The notes under the pieces are model-generated. The model saw nothing but the letters and a program-made list of their open reading frames with translations, was not told where the DNA came from and did no database searches. The position numbers and the translations under genes are program-made. A stretch of DNA of 64,000 nt, taken from NCBI RefSeq assembly GCF_016864575.1, contig NZ_CP044125.1:3764001-3828000 (forward strand), written 5' to 3'. Below are positions 46,709-55,195 of this stretch, one piece after another (the first letter of the stretch is position 1; every line of letters starts with the position of its first letter). This stretch comes from Rhizobium sp. BG4 (GTDB taxonomy: Bacteria; Pseudomonadota; Alphaproteobacteria; Rhizobiales; Rhizobiaceae).

Positions 46709-47995
46709 TCAGACCGCCGGATTATGTGGCTGGAACAGCCGTCCCTTTTCGGCAACGAGCACGAAGGCAAGGCCGATGAAGGCGACGGTGAAATAACCGA
46801 TGACCATCGGCAGCGCCGTGCCGTCGAACGCCTGGCCTATGGCTGCGCCAATCGCCGCGCCGCCGATCGTGCTGGTGAAGCCGAGCACCGATGAAGCGGT
46901 GCCGGCGACATGACCGAGCGGCTCCATGGCGAGCGAATTGAAGTTCGAGCCGATCCAGCCGAACTGGAACATCGCCAGACCGAACAGGCAGATGAAGACC
47001 GGGAACGGCGTCGGCTGCGGCCCATAGAGCTGCACGAGTAGCCAGATCGTGTTGACGACGATGAAGCCGACCAGCGACGCATGCGACAGGCGCCGCATGC
47101 CGAAGCGACCGACAAGGCGCGCATTCAGGAACGACGAGAAGGACATGAAGATCGCCACACCGGCGAAGGCGAAGGGAAAATAGACCCCGAGCCCGTAGAT
47201 GCCGACATAGATCTGCTGTGCCGAGTTGATGAAGCCGAACAGCGCGCCGAAGACGACGGTGGTTGCCAGCGTGTAGCAAAGCGCGCTGCGGTTGGTCAGA
47301 ACCACCTTGAAGCCGCCGATGACAGACTTGGCCGTGAACGGACGGACATTGGCGGGCGCAAGCGTTTCCGGCAGGCGGTTATAGGCCCAGAGCAGGATCA
47401 GCGTCGCCATCACCCCAATGAAGACGAAGATCATGTGCCAGGTTGAAAACAGCATGACGAGCTGACCGGTGCCCGGCGCGATAACCGGCACGATCATGAA
47501 CGTCATCGAGATCAGCGACATCACTTCGGCCATCTGGCGGCCGCCATAGATGTCGCGGACGATCGATATGGTGATGACGCGGGTGGCCGCAGCGCCGATG
47601 CCCTGGATGAAACGCAGGACGAGAAGGCCGCCGAAGGACGGGATGAGCGCAATGCCGAAGGCGGAACAGATGTAAATGACGAGGCCGATAAACAACGGCT
47701 TGCGGCGGCCGAACCGGTCCGAAATCGGGCCGAAGAACAGCTGCGCGAGGCCGAAGCCGAAGAGATAGGCCGAGACGACGAACTGGCGGTGGTTCTCGCT
47801 TTCGACCCCCAGATTGGCGCCGATCTGCTGGAGGGCAGGAAGCATGACGTCGATGGCGAGAGAATTGACCGCCATCATGAAGGCAGCCAGAAAGATGAAC
47901 TCTCGCTTGCCCATAGGTGTTCGACCCGCGGCAACGGTGGGAGAGGTGTCCGCATATTCGCTTTGATTTCGTTGCATAATTTCATGCTCTGTCAT
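46709..47995 (-). CDS. Bcr/CflA-family multidrug MFS transporter (copy B), at the island junction
   Basis: A 428-residue twelve-helix drug/proton antiporter, paralogous to copy A along its full length (MLPALQQIGANL, DRFGRRKPLF). The first membrane helix begins near residue 33, and the first about 27 residues form a polar leader. The 11-bp direct repeat shared with the far end of the island lies inside codons 14-18, so its 5' end may be island-borne. A perfect palindrome (47998-48013) sits three bases upstream of the ATG and could be the operator of a TetR-type repressor. Confidence 0.9.
   Translation of the reverse strand: MTEHEIMQRNQSEYADTSPTVAAGRTPMGKREFIFLAAFMMAVNSLAIDVMLPALQQIGANLGVESENHRQFVVSAYLFGFGLAQLFFGPISDRFGRRKPLFIGLVIYICSAFGIALIPSFGGLLVLRFIQGIGAAATRVITISIVRDIYGGRQMAEVMSLISMTFMIVPVIAPGTGQLVMLFSTWHMIFVFIGVMATLILLWAYNRLPETLAPANVRPFTAKSVIGGFKVVLTNRSALCYTLATTVVFGALFGFINSAQQIYVGIYGLGVYFPFAFAGVAIFMSFSSFLNARLVGRFGMRRLSHASLVGFIVVNTIWLLVQLYGPQPTPFPVFICLFGLAMFQFGWIGSNFNSLAMEPLGHVAGTASSVLGFTSTIGGAAIGAAIGQAFDGTALPMVIGYFTVAFIGLAFVLVAEKGRLFQPHNPAV
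47942..47952. repeat. Candidate attL core (11 bp)
   Basis: AGAGGTGTCCG here is identical to 63801-63811 in the same orientation. It lies inside the 5' end of the second Bcr/CflA gene. Confidence 0.35.
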
Positions 47996-47997
47996 TC

Positions 47998-48013
47998 GTA
48001 CGGACTTCCGTAC
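47998..48013. promoter_or_regulatory. Perfect palindrome before the second Bcr/CflA gene
   Basis: GTACGGA (47998-48004), CT, TCCGTAC (48007-48013), three bases upstream of the transporter ATG; the shape is that of a TetR-family operator. Confidence 0.5.
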
Positions 48014-48265
48014 TCACATCGGTTCATAAGCAGCACAGCCGATTCCTGCGCAAGATTGTTGCGCCACTAAGGCAAAGAAAGCAGGAAAATTCGACAGGTA
48101 GGAAGCTTTTGAGGGGGAAGGGGCCGTCGTGTGGCTAACGCCAAGGCGACCGAATCCTGTGACGCGAACGAAGTAAACGCCGGTTCGCGGGGGAATCAAT
48201 ACCGCCTATTCGGGATTTGTTCAACACTCGTATAGCATCCTTTGCGTGAACAAAAGGGATACGAA

Positions 48266-48550
48266 ATGGATGAATTCAACCCGCCCGGCACTGCGATAGA
48301 GATGAGGCTCGATGGCCTTGTCGACGGCATTCGCCGAAAGCTGATGCAGGGCGATATCGTTTCGGTTTCGAAGGCGACCGGCCTCACGATCGCCGGTCTT
48401 TACAAAATCCGAAATAATCCCGCTGCGTCGCCTCGACATGAGACGCTGCAGCTTCTTGCCGATCATTTCGGCTATCAAATCTCCATCGTCGACCATCAGC
48501 CGGTTATGCCGCCGCCTTTTCGTCGCAAGCCAAAGAAAGAACCCGTGTGA
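48266..48550 (+). CDS. XRE-like helix-turn-helix regulator
   Basis: A 94-residue protein. Residues about 15-70 hold an HTH of lambda-repressor type: VSVSKATGLTIAGLYKIRNNPAASPRHETLQLLADHFGY in pieces, i.e. recognition helix TIAGLYKIR then the stabilising helix LQLLADHF. AAGGGA lies 7 bases before the ATG at 48266. It is translationally coupled to the next gene (TGATG overlap). As the first gene of the left arm it may control the island's plus-strand genes. Confidence 0.7.
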   Translation: MDEFNPPGTAIEMRLDGLVDGIRRKLMQGDIVSVSKATGLTIAGLYKIRNNPAASPRHETLQLLADHFGYQISIVDHQPVMPPPFRRKPKKEPV

Positions 48551-49107
48551 TGGGAAAAACTGTTCTGAACCGCGTGAACAACGCAATCGAAGAAATCCGC
48601 GGCGCAGCCGCCCGCCAGGCGCAGAAGATGCCTTTCACATTCGCGAGCAAATCCGGCGTTGATCCGGAACGGCTCGAGTCCTTCGTTCGGGGTGGAAGCC
48701 TGAACCAAGCCGAGCTCGAATGCGTCGTCGCCTATCTCTATGAAGGTCGTTTGGTCTACCACGCGAAGACTGACACCCTTGTCCAGCCGGCTACCCGTCC
48801 GGAACAAATGGCGCCGATCGCTAACGCTCACGATTACTCCAAAAAGGCGACGTTCAAGGCGCCGCCGTCGCTCGGCACCGAATCCGATCGAGCTCACAGG
48901 GCCCGAGTGAAGGCAATGCTTGAAGCCGAGAGAGCCGAAGATCCGGAAGCGTTCGAATATCCCTTCGACCCCAAGGCCCAATATTCCGCCGCTCGCGCCG
49001 AGCAGGAGCGGCAGGAGCGTCTAGCCGACCCTGTCCACCAATTTCGCGTTTTGAGCGCTACCCGCCAGGACAAGAGCTTGGACCTCAACCGCGGCGGCAG
49101 GAATTGA
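48550..49107 (+). CDS. Second XRE-like paralogue fused to a charged C-terminal region
   Basis: A 185-residue protein. Its N-terminus (about residues 8-70) looks like a diverged version of the HTH in the gene before it (FTFASKSGVDPERLESFVRGGSLNQAELECVVAYLY), with the same helix spacing. The rest is highly charged and probably disordered or coiled. Starts at the ATG inside the previous stop. Function unknown; a DNA-binding partner or antagonist of the first regulator is an inference. Confidence 0.55.
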   Translation: MGKTVLNRVNNAIEEIRGAAARQAQKMPFTFASKSGVDPERLESFVRGGSLNQAELECVVAYLYEGRLVYHAKTDTLVQPATRPEQMAPIANAHDYSKKATFKAPPSLGTESDRAHRARVKAMLEAERAEDPEAFEYPFDPKAQYSAARAEQERQERLADPVHQFRVLSATRQDKSLDLNRGGRN

Positions 49108-49111
49108 AACT

Positions 49112-49366
49112 TTGGCGGACAAGCGGAAAAATGCCGGCGACGACCAGCCGACAACGAATGACAAGATGCGAGACGAGGCGATTGCCTCGCTCTCCGCGCT
49201 CGTGAATATGCATCAGAACGCTATCACCGAAATCGGAAACCACCTCGGCGAACAGCTGCGGGCATTCGTCGAGATTTCGAACTCGCTTGCGGCTATCCGC
49301 GATCGGCTCGGGACAATCGAGGCCACGCTCGGAATCCATGCCGCGGCAGACGAGACCGTCAATTGA
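49112..49366 (+). CDS. Small coiled-coil protein
   Basis: An 84-residue protein, starting probably with TTG at 49112. The second half (ALVNMHQNAITEIGNHL, then RDRLGTIEATLG) is an amphipathic helix with heptad-like spacing. No family recognised. It is the third gene of a tight plus-strand run; its TGA overlaps a TTG of the next frame. Confidence 0.45.
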   Translation: MADKRKNAGDDQPTTNDKMRDEAIASLSALVNMHQNAITEIGNHLGEQLRAFVEISNSLAAIRDRLGTIEATLGIHAAADETVN

Positions 49367-49425
49367 AACAATCCGCGCCTGACTGTCTGAAATTACCGGC
49401 AGGCGCCTCATACGGAAAATGCATA

Positions 49426-49641
49426 ATGGGAAAGCTTATTACGAAAACCGCCGCCTCGATGGCCTTGGGGCTTGCGCTGGGGCTTGTATCGACGACAATC
49501 GCTTCGGTGACAATGGTCTACCTCGACGGGGACAATGCCAGAGCCGACGCTATATGTGTCGACCGGCACGGCACGTCGACACCATGCTACGAAATCAGCC
49601 CAGCCGGATTTCGCCACTACGGCGAGAAGGTGCAGCATTGA
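49426..49641 (+). CDS. Small membrane or secreted protein
   Basis: A 71-residue protein with one hydrophobic helix (MALGLALGLVSTTIASVTMVYL) near the N-terminus and two cysteines (ICVD and PCYE) in the short exported tail. The ATG at 49426 was chosen because it places the helix at the N-terminus; a TTG at 49363 would add a polar leader. No family recognised. Its stop is adjacent to the next ATG. Confidence 0.45.
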   Translation: MGKLITKTAASMALGLALGLVSTTIASVTMVYLDGDNARADAICVDRHGTSTPCYEISPAGFRHYGEKVQH

Positions 49642-49881
49642 ATGTGGGCCTCACGACGGCAGAAAAGGCCGCCAGCGAGCAGATTGGAGAAGGTGCGGAA
49701 TGTGCTTCAGATCGTTGGCTTGCTCGTCGGCATCGTCTCGGGGTCTGGCCTTGCATCACCTTTGCAGGCTTGGATGAAAGAGCAGTTCCGCCCCGCACCT
49801 CGCACCATCTACCAGCCTTACGACCTGCGGGATCTTGAAGAAAAACGTTCGGTTGATGCGTCAGATAGGAAAAGGAAGTGA
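49642..49881 (+). CDS. Small single-helix membrane protein
   Basis: A 79-residue protein with a basic N-terminus, one membrane helix (VLQIVGLLVGIVSGSGLA, residues about 21-38) and a polar C-terminal tail (YQPYDLRDLEEKRS). It starts directly after the previous stop. No family recognised. Confidence 0.4.
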   Translation: MWASRRQKRPPASRLEKVRNVLQIVGLLVGIVSGSGLASPLQAWMKEQFRPAPRTIYQPYDLRDLEEKRSVDASDRKRK

Positions 49882-49885
49882 GGCA

Positions 49886-50401
49886 ATGAGGAAGACAATC
49901 GGCACAATCGCAGTTGCGCTATGCATGTCCTTCGCCGGCGCGGCGGGCGCGTTCGATCGGCATTTGTACCTGCCAGAGACAATCGGGCTCGATCGGGGAG
50001 CCGACGGCATCGTTCGCGGTGAACTCGCAAAATTCTGGCTGGCAGGCATTGCGGCGAAGACATTGGGCGTTACTGGCATGGAGCCTGATTGGCCGCATTG
50101 TCAGGACACCGACCTAATCCTGAACCTCAAGACGCGAGCCGTCGACGACACTGTCACGGAAGCGATGCAGCGGGCTTTGAGCGGTAACGGGGACAATCTG
50201 CCTCGCGACGTCATGTTCTATGCGCTCGCCAGCGAGGTTCCTGCCGACGACAAGCAATGGTGCCGGGTGCTGATTGCCGATCTGACGCAATATGGCTTCT
50301 ACGACGGCGCCGGTGACGACATGCTGAACGAAATGCGGAAGGACCGGGAGAAGCTTGAAAAACGCCTTGGAGAGGTCGGACTAAAGCCCGGGAATCCCTG
50401 A
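49886..50401 (+). CDS. Secreted protein of unknown function
   Basis: A 171-residue protein with a convincing signal peptide (MRKTIGTIAVALCMSFAGAAGAFD, cleavage near residue 22). The mature part has FDRHLYLPETIGLDRGADG, two cysteines (HCQDTD and QWCRVL) and a helical C-terminus. AGTGAGG lies just before the ATG. It is reminiscent of small phage- or plasmid-borne lipid-free periplasmic proteins, but no family is recognised. Confidence 0.55.
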   Translation: MRKTIGTIAVALCMSFAGAAGAFDRHLYLPETIGLDRGADGIVRGELAKFWLAGIAAKTLGVTGMEPDWPHCQDTDLILNLKTRAVDDTVTEAMQRALSGNGDNLPRDVMFYALASEVPADDKQWCRVLIADLTQYGFYDGAGDDMLNEMRKDREKLEKRLGEVGLKPGNP

Positions 50402-50525
50402 AAAGGGGCCAGCCGTTCGGCATGCGCCGAACCATCGTGTGAAAAGCAGGGATAAGTGCATCCTCGCTCCCGCGCCGCACAGCAGATGAATTATACTCCT
50501 GTTCGGTCAACAGGAGTCGTTCAAT

Positions 50526-51122
50526 TTGCTGCCTTTACTTCTCACGATATTGCAGAGTGAAATAGCTCAAGCCCTTATCATTGCCGCTCTAACGACCGTC
50601 GCCGCCGCGTTGCTGCGGAGGCGCGGTAAGCTGCTCTATGGGGTCGGTAACAACTTCGTCTACCTGGTCGCCAACCCGCAGGCCGGGCAGGACGGCCAAG
50701 CGCAGAACGTGCCAGTCGCGACGCGCCAAATATGGTTCGAGAACGCTGGGCGCGAGACGATCAAAGACATTGAAATCATTCTGAACTACCGGCCAACTCA
50801 TTTTGAAGTCTGGACGCCCCGGCAATGGACAAGCGAACTAATCGCCCATGCGCGACTGATGATCAAACTGAACTCCCTTAACGGAGGTGAGTTTTTCCAG
50901 CTGCATATGCTTGATTTCTCGACGCCTGCCGGTCTCCCTGACGTCGTGACGGTTCGTTGGGATGGCGGCGTTGGCAAGGAAGTCGGAATGAGGTTCGAGC
51001 GGGACTTCCCGTTCTGGATCCGCGCACTCGGAGCGGCGTTCACGATCATCGGAATGGCGACGATCATCTATCTTTTGTTCCGAGCAGCTGTCGTCATCGC
51101 CACGATCTATAGCGTCATCTGA
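50526..51122 (+). CDS. Membrane protein with a soluble beta domain between two helices
   Basis: A 198-residue protein: one N-terminal helix (about residues 2-28), a soluble middle with beta-strand character (TRQIWFENAGRETIKDIEIILNYRP), and a C-terminal helix (about 165-195). AGGAG lies 11 bases upstream of a TTG start; there is no ATG alternative. No family recognised. It is the last plus-strand gene of the left arm and faces the tape-measure gene across a hairpin terminator. Confidence 0.55.
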   Translation: MLPLLLTILQSEIAQALIIAALTTVAAALLRRRGKLLYGVGNNFVYLVANPQAGQDGQAQNVPVATRQIWFENAGRETIKDIEIILNYRPTHFEVWTPRQWTSELIAHARLMIKLNSLNGGEFFQLHMLDFSTPAGLPDVVTVRWDGGVGKEVGMRFERDFPFWIRALGAAFTIIGMATIIYLLFRAAVVIATIYSVI

Positions 51123-51140
51123 CATGCTACCCGATGTCGG

Positions 51141-51166
51141 GCGGCCGACATTGCGTCGGCCGCTTT
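51141..51166. terminator. Bidirectional terminator between left arm and tape-measure gene
   Basis: GCGGCCGAC (51141-51149) pairs with GTCGGCCGC (51155-51163) around ATTGC, followed by TTT; it lies between convergent genes. Confidence 0.65.
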
Positions 51167-51171
51167 GGGAG

Positions 51172-53280
51172 TTATCGTCCTTCGGTCTTCGAATTGCCGC
51201 CGGTATCGGCCGTCGGGCGAGGTATGCTCAAGCCGACCTGAGCGGCCACATTTGCGTTGAAGGCCGCGGCGGCGGACTGTCCGAAAGCCGCCCCAGCCGC
51301 GCCGGCGCCCTCGAAAAACGTCGCCGCCGTCGAAAGGAAGTTTTGTCCAGCGTCCGAACCCGCGCTGCGCAATTCCCCAGCGCCGCTTCCGAATGCCTGT
51401 TCAATTTGCGTCGGCACGGTCATGTCCAGAAATGAATTCAGCGCCGAGATGCGATCCGGCGTCATGCCTGCCGGCGCTGGTGGGCCTTGGAATGGCGCCC
51501 TCGGTTTGCCGTCTGGCGTGCCGTAGAGAAGTTGAAGCTGGTAGGGCGTCAACTGTTGCACACTCCCGCGCCCGAGCGTCGTCGCCGCTGCAAGGCCAGC
51601 AATCGCCGGGAACTGCGATATGAGGGAAAGAGCTCTCGCTGCCAGCCCGGTTGACGCACCGGCGGTTGCTGCACCTGCAGCGGTGCCCACCGTCCCGGCG
51701 ACACCTGAGCCGCCGAGCGAAACCGCCGCCCGAGTAAGGGCTGCTGCCGACCCATCGAGAGCAAGCGCAGATTGGTTCAGCGGGTTGAACAACGCGGCGA
51801 GGCCAAACTGACCGACTTTGAACACGCCGAGCGCTGCCGCTGCCGTTCCCGCCGTTAGCGCGAGCCGATCGAAGTTGCTGCCTGTCAGTGCGGTTTTCTC
51901 GACCAATGACGCGACACTGGTAATGGCCGGCGCTACTGACTCCGCGATCGGCGTCAGAACCTTCGCCGAAAGCGTATTGAATGAGGCGATCAGATCAAGC
52001 GTTGCGAGGCGCAGGTTTCCTTCGGTCCCCTTCGTGGGATCGGAAACGTCCACGTTTCGCGTCAAGTTGAACTGGCGATTTCGCTCGTCGACCGACTGCA
52101 GGACCTGGTTGATGACGTTCTGCGACGTCTGATTGAAACCGGCAGTCTTGAGGAAGTTCGAAAGCTGGTCACGGTTGTTCGTATCGACACCCTGCGACTG
52201 AATCCGCTTGGCAAGCACCTGCTCGATGAACGACAGCGGATCCCGGTTGAAGAGTGCCGCCTGCTCGGACGTGAAGCCTCGAAGGCCGCGTTGATTGAGA
52301 TTGGCGACCGCGCCCTTTGCGATACCGGAACCAGCGCCGGCCTGCTCGGTAGGCGTGAACAGTTCTTTTTGCAGGCGATTGAGCCCCTTCGCAGCCGTGG
52401 TGCTGGCATCGAATAGCTGTGTGAGATTGAAGACGCCTTTTTCATTCAACGTCCCGGTCAAGCTGCCAAGAAGGCGGAATTGGGCAATTTGCGTATCCGG
52501 CTTGAACGATTCACCGGTGGCGATGGCGCCCCGGGTGATGCCTGAAACAAGTTGGGTGGACCGAACGACGTCGTCGTTCGAGTTCGCCAAATTGACGAAT
52601 TTGTTCGTGAGCGTCGTAAGCGATCGGCCGAGCCCGGGAACGACGTTGTCGGCGACGACTTCGGCGTTCGCCGCGAGCTTCGTCTGTGCCGAGAGAACAC
52701 GCTCAGGCGTGCCGCCTGCCAATTGGTCAAAGGCAATCTCTCGGGCTCGGGTGATGCCGATGCGCGGGGCGCCCAATGCTGCGCGCTCGGCAGCATCGTT
52801 GACGAAGTTGCGCTGTGCAGGCGAAAGTGCGATCCGTTCTCGCGTGTCCTGCGCCTGGCTGGCGTTCAGCGATTGCAGTGCCAGCGACGAGATGGTCACG
52901 GCCCCGGTGAAAGTTGCGGCACCCGAGACAGTAAGGCGAGAAATAGCGCCGGAAAATCCCTTACCTGCGCTGGTAAGCAGGCCGCCGCCACGCCCGCCAC
53001 GTCCTCCGCCGATGATCCCCGCGGTTGAAACCCGGGGCGTACTGCCACGCTGGTTCACGTTGACGCTGATGGTCCGCGATTTCGGAAGCTGGTTCAGCAC
53101 TCGGCCGATCGCTTTCACATCGCGCTGCGCCGCCTTGAGGCTCGAAAGGTCAAGGGTTGAAAGCTTGCGCATCCTGTTAGCGGTCGCAAACAAGCCTCTG
53201 AGTTCTTTATTCAATCCGGCGATCTGCTTCGAGGATTGATCGTTGATTTTGAGTGTGGCGGATTCGGTAAACGAAGCCAT
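51172..53280 (-). CDS. Phage tail tape-measure-like protein
   Basis: A 702-residue protein with the layout of tape-measure proteins: an N-terminal helical region of short repeats (SSKQIAGLNKELRGLFATANRMRK), a Gly-rich hinge (GIIGGGRGGRGGG, near residue 90), long amphipathic helices, an Ala/Gly-rich hydrophobic middle (about 480-590) that may insert into membrane, and an Ala/Gly-rich C-terminus. Tape-measure proteins set tail length and help DNA cross the cell envelope. No tail tube, sheath, baseplate or assembly-chaperone gene is nearby, which is odd. Last gene of the minus-strand block. Confidence 0.65.
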   Translation of the reverse strand: MASFTESATLKINDQSSKQIAGLNKELRGLFATANRMRKLSTLDLSSLKAAQRDVKAIGRVLNQLPKSRTISVNVNQRGSTPRVSTAGIIGGGRGGRGGGLLTSAGKGFSGAISRLTVSGAATFTGAVTISSLALQSLNASQAQDTRERIALSPAQRNFVNDAAERAALGAPRIGITRAREIAFDQLAGGTPERVLSAQTKLAANAEVVADNVVPGLGRSLTTLTNKFVNLANSNDDVVRSTQLVSGITRGAIATGESFKPDTQIAQFRLLGSLTGTLNEKGVFNLTQLFDASTTAAKGLNRLQKELFTPTEQAGAGSGIAKGAVANLNQRGLRGFTSEQAALFNRDPLSFIEQVLAKRIQSQGVDTNNRDQLSNFLKTAGFNQTSQNVINQVLQSVDERNRQFNLTRNVDVSDPTKGTEGNLRLATLDLIASFNTLSAKVLTPIAESVAPAITSVASLVEKTALTGSNFDRLALTAGTAAAALGVFKVGQFGLAALFNPLNQSALALDGSAAALTRAAVSLGGSGVAGTVGTAAGAATAGASTGLAARALSLISQFPAIAGLAAATTLGRGSVQQLTPYQLQLLYGTPDGKPRAPFQGPPAPAGMTPDRISALNSFLDMTVPTQIEQAFGSGAGELRSAGSDAGQNFLSTAATFFEGAGAAGAAFGQSAAAAFNANVAAQVGLSIPRPTADTGGNSKTEGR

Positions 53281-53355
53281 ATAGGTTTTCTCCTAAGCTG
53301 CGAAATGGGGCGCCGCGCTGGAAAACCCGCGACGCCCCGCCCATCCTTCGGCTGG

Positions 53356-53523
53356 TCAGCCTTCGGAGAACGATTTGCCCGGGTCGAACCGGCTATGAAG
53401 CATGTCGTCAAAATTCTTCTTCACGGCTTCCAGGTTCCGCCGGCGGCTTGCCTCGAAGGCGGCTTCGAGCTCGGCGTCGCGTTCCTCGCGGGTTTTCCGC
53501 TGTTCGGTGACTGTTGTTTTCAT
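53356..53523 (-). CDS. Small charged protein between protease and tape-measure genes
   Basis: A 55-residue ORF (MKTTVTEQRKTREERDAEL...FDPGKSFSEG), almost all charged helix. It lies 5 bases after the prohead-protease stop and 75 before the tape-measure start, on the same strand. No family recognised; a small scaffold or assembly factor is possible. Confidence 0.45.
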   Translation of the reverse strand: MKTTVTEQRKTREERDAELEAAFEASRRRNLEAVKKNFDDMLHSRFDPGKSFSEG

Positions 53524-53528
53524 GGCGA

Positions 53529-54401
53529 TCATGCTCCGATTTGCAGGGTTGCGGCTTCGTTGCCCGGGAAGGTGACGACGGAAATCTCGAACAGGTCGCC
53601 TTTCTCGATAATGAGCTCGTCGGGGCCGTTCTTCGTTTCCACCCAGCGATATTCCTCAAGGAAAAAGCCGACCGAGTAATTCAGGCCGCCGAGAGCTTTG
53701 ATCGCGGCGTACCGATCGGCGACATAGGGGATATCGAGCGAGAGCTTTGCCTCGATCGCGAGCCCCGTGGCATCATAGGCAAGACGATTGATCACGCCGG
53801 CGGGCTTCGAATGATCGTGGTCGAGAATGAGCTTGATCCCGCGCGATCCGTTCAAGCCCTTGCTGTCGATGGATTCCTGAAACGCCCCGTTCAGTACGCG
53901 GTGATTGTAGCTGTCGAGGCCGGGCGTCGAGGCGTAGCCGGAAATCTTACCCTGATCGTCAGGCGCGAATTTGTGCATGACGTTGGTGAAAGAGCGGACC
54001 ACCATCCCCTTGAGAACCGTCGGCGTGACGCTCAACCGGGCAATGCCGAGCGTCATTTCGACGCTGGCGAGGGAAAGGCCAAGGGAAAGACGGGCGCGGA
54101 CCATCTCTGCGGCGTCCGCTGCCGCATCAGGCTCCCCCTCGCGGAGTTCCTTGAAGCATTCGCTGAAATCCTTTCCGTTGGCCTCCTGACGGGACCAGAG
54201 CGTCGAATGGTCGATCGACAGAGCAATCGCTTTCTTTGCCTTGGCTTCAGACATGCAATTACGCGCGTACAAGAGGGCGTGGCGCGGCGTGTCTGCATAT
54301 CGGATCGCGTTCGTGACTCGAGCGGCTTCATTGCGGCTCTTCACGATTCCGCGGTCGACGAGCATTTTTTCGAATTCGTGGATCGGCAGGCGATTACGCA
54401 T
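53529..54401 (-). CDS. HK97-type prohead protease with a novel N-terminal extension
   Basis: A 290-residue protein whose last about 140 residues match the phage prohead protease (peptidase S78): GKISGYAST...HRVLNGAF, the catalytic histidine region LILDHDHSKPAG (His195/His197), and catalytic Ser243 in LNYSVGFFLEE. About 145 extra N-terminal residues are not usual for the family; residues 10-35 resemble a segment of the upstream small protein. The ATG at 54401 overlaps the upstream stop by 8 bases. Normally this enzyme cuts scaffold and capsid during head maturation, but no capsid gene is present. Confidence 0.8.
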   Translation of the reverse strand: MRNRLPIHEFEKMLVDRGIVKSRNEAARVTNAIRYADTPRHALLYARNCMSEAKAKKAIALSIDHSTLWSRQEANGKDFSECFKELREGEPDAAADAAEMVRARLSLGLSLASVEMTLGIARLSVTPTVLKGMVVRSFTNVMHKFAPDDQGKISGYASTPGLDSYNHRVLNGAFQESIDSKGLNGSRGIKLILDHDHSKPAGVINRLAYDATGLAIEAKLSLDIPYVADRYAAIKALGGLNYSVGFFLEEYRWVETKNGPDELIIEKGDLFEISVVTFPGNEAATLQIGA

Positions 54402-54600
54402 GGGCGAATACCTCGCTCGACTTGCGAACGAAGCGGGCGACGCGCTCAGCGTCTTCCCATGAAGCGACAAGGCCGCTCTCGACGAGATAGGCCTCGAACT
54501 GCGCAGCAGTAAACGAGGCGTTCGGCTGCTTCGGCGCAGCCGTCAGGTTATGGCCGGCGAGTTCTTTGCGAAGGGGGGATTTGGGATCCAGATACATCAT
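54394..54600 (-). CDS. Small protein sharing a module with the protease N-terminus
   Basis: A 68-residue protein. Residues about 35-60 (FEAYLVESGLVASWEDAER...) align without gaps to residues 10-35 of the prohead protease just downstream, 11 of 26 identical. The ATG at 54600 has GGAG six bases upstream; an ATG 27 bases further up is open but lacks a site. The gene overlaps the protease start by 8 bases. Confidence 0.55.
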   Translation of the reverse strand: MMYLDPKSPLRKELAGHNLTAAPKQPNASFTAAQFEAYLVESGLVASWEDAERVARFVRKSSEVFAHA

Positions 54601-54741
54601 TGCGGTCTCCAAGTTGCTGAAAAGCATGAGAGACCGGATGAATGTGCTGCCAGAGCTTCCGGAGCTCGGTCGCTGCCAGAGCGCCGCTATGTACGAAAGC
54701 TACCAGACGTTGCGTGGTTGCGCAAGAATCTTGCGTCGCTG

Positions 54742-54975
54742 CTACTGATCGGCCAAGGCAATATACGCTTCGACCTGTTCGGGACGCTCGAACACCTGGA
54801 CCGTTCCGTCAGGCATCCGGACGAGGGTCGTTTGTGCGCTGGGATGACGCCACACCCGGCCGATATCGCCGATCGGCAATCGCAGAATCGTGCCGTTGGG
54901 GAACGCCGTCAACGCAATCGTCTTGACGTTCTCAGCCTGCAAGGCGCTACCACCGGAAGAAATCGAAGAGGCCAC
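54742..54975 (-). CDS. Small phage-block protein of unknown function
   Basis: A 77-residue protein with a GTG start (AGGAAAGG site a few bases upstream), overlapping the end of the preceding gene by 29 bases. The beta-rich core NGTILRLPIGDIGRVWRHPS and TLVRMPDGTVQVFERPEQ suggests a small structural or head-tail joining protein, but no family is recognised. Confidence 0.5.
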   Translation of the reverse strand: MASSISSGGSALQAENVKTIALTAFPNGTILRLPIGDIGRVWRHPSAQTTLVRMPDGTVQVFERPEQVEAYIALADQ

Positions 54976-55195
54976 GTACTTTTCCTTTCCTCGATGTGAG
55001 TTCGGCAACCTGCGCTTCGTGAACAGCCGCCATCGCAGGCCGATACGGTTCCACCTTGCAGGCATCCCGCAGCCGACGTCGCTCCTCCTGCCGCTGTGCC
55101 TGCGCCTCCTGCCTCTCGACAAGCCGCGCCATCATGCGTTGCTCAAGAGCCAGGCGTTCTCTGATCTTCCCGGGCGTTTCATCCGACATGCTCAT
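54947..55195 (-). CDS. Small basic helical protein
   Basis: An 82-residue protein, strongly charged and helical (RERLALEQRMMARLVERQEAQAQRQ), starting at the ATG at 55195 or 55189, inside the end of the gene before it. No family recognised. Overlaps on both sides show it is part of a compressed, phage-like block. Confidence 0.5.
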   Translation of the reverse strand: MSMSDETPGKIRERLALEQRMMARLVERQEAQAQRQEERRRLRDACKVEPYRPAMAAVHEAQVAELTSRKGKVRGLFDFFRW

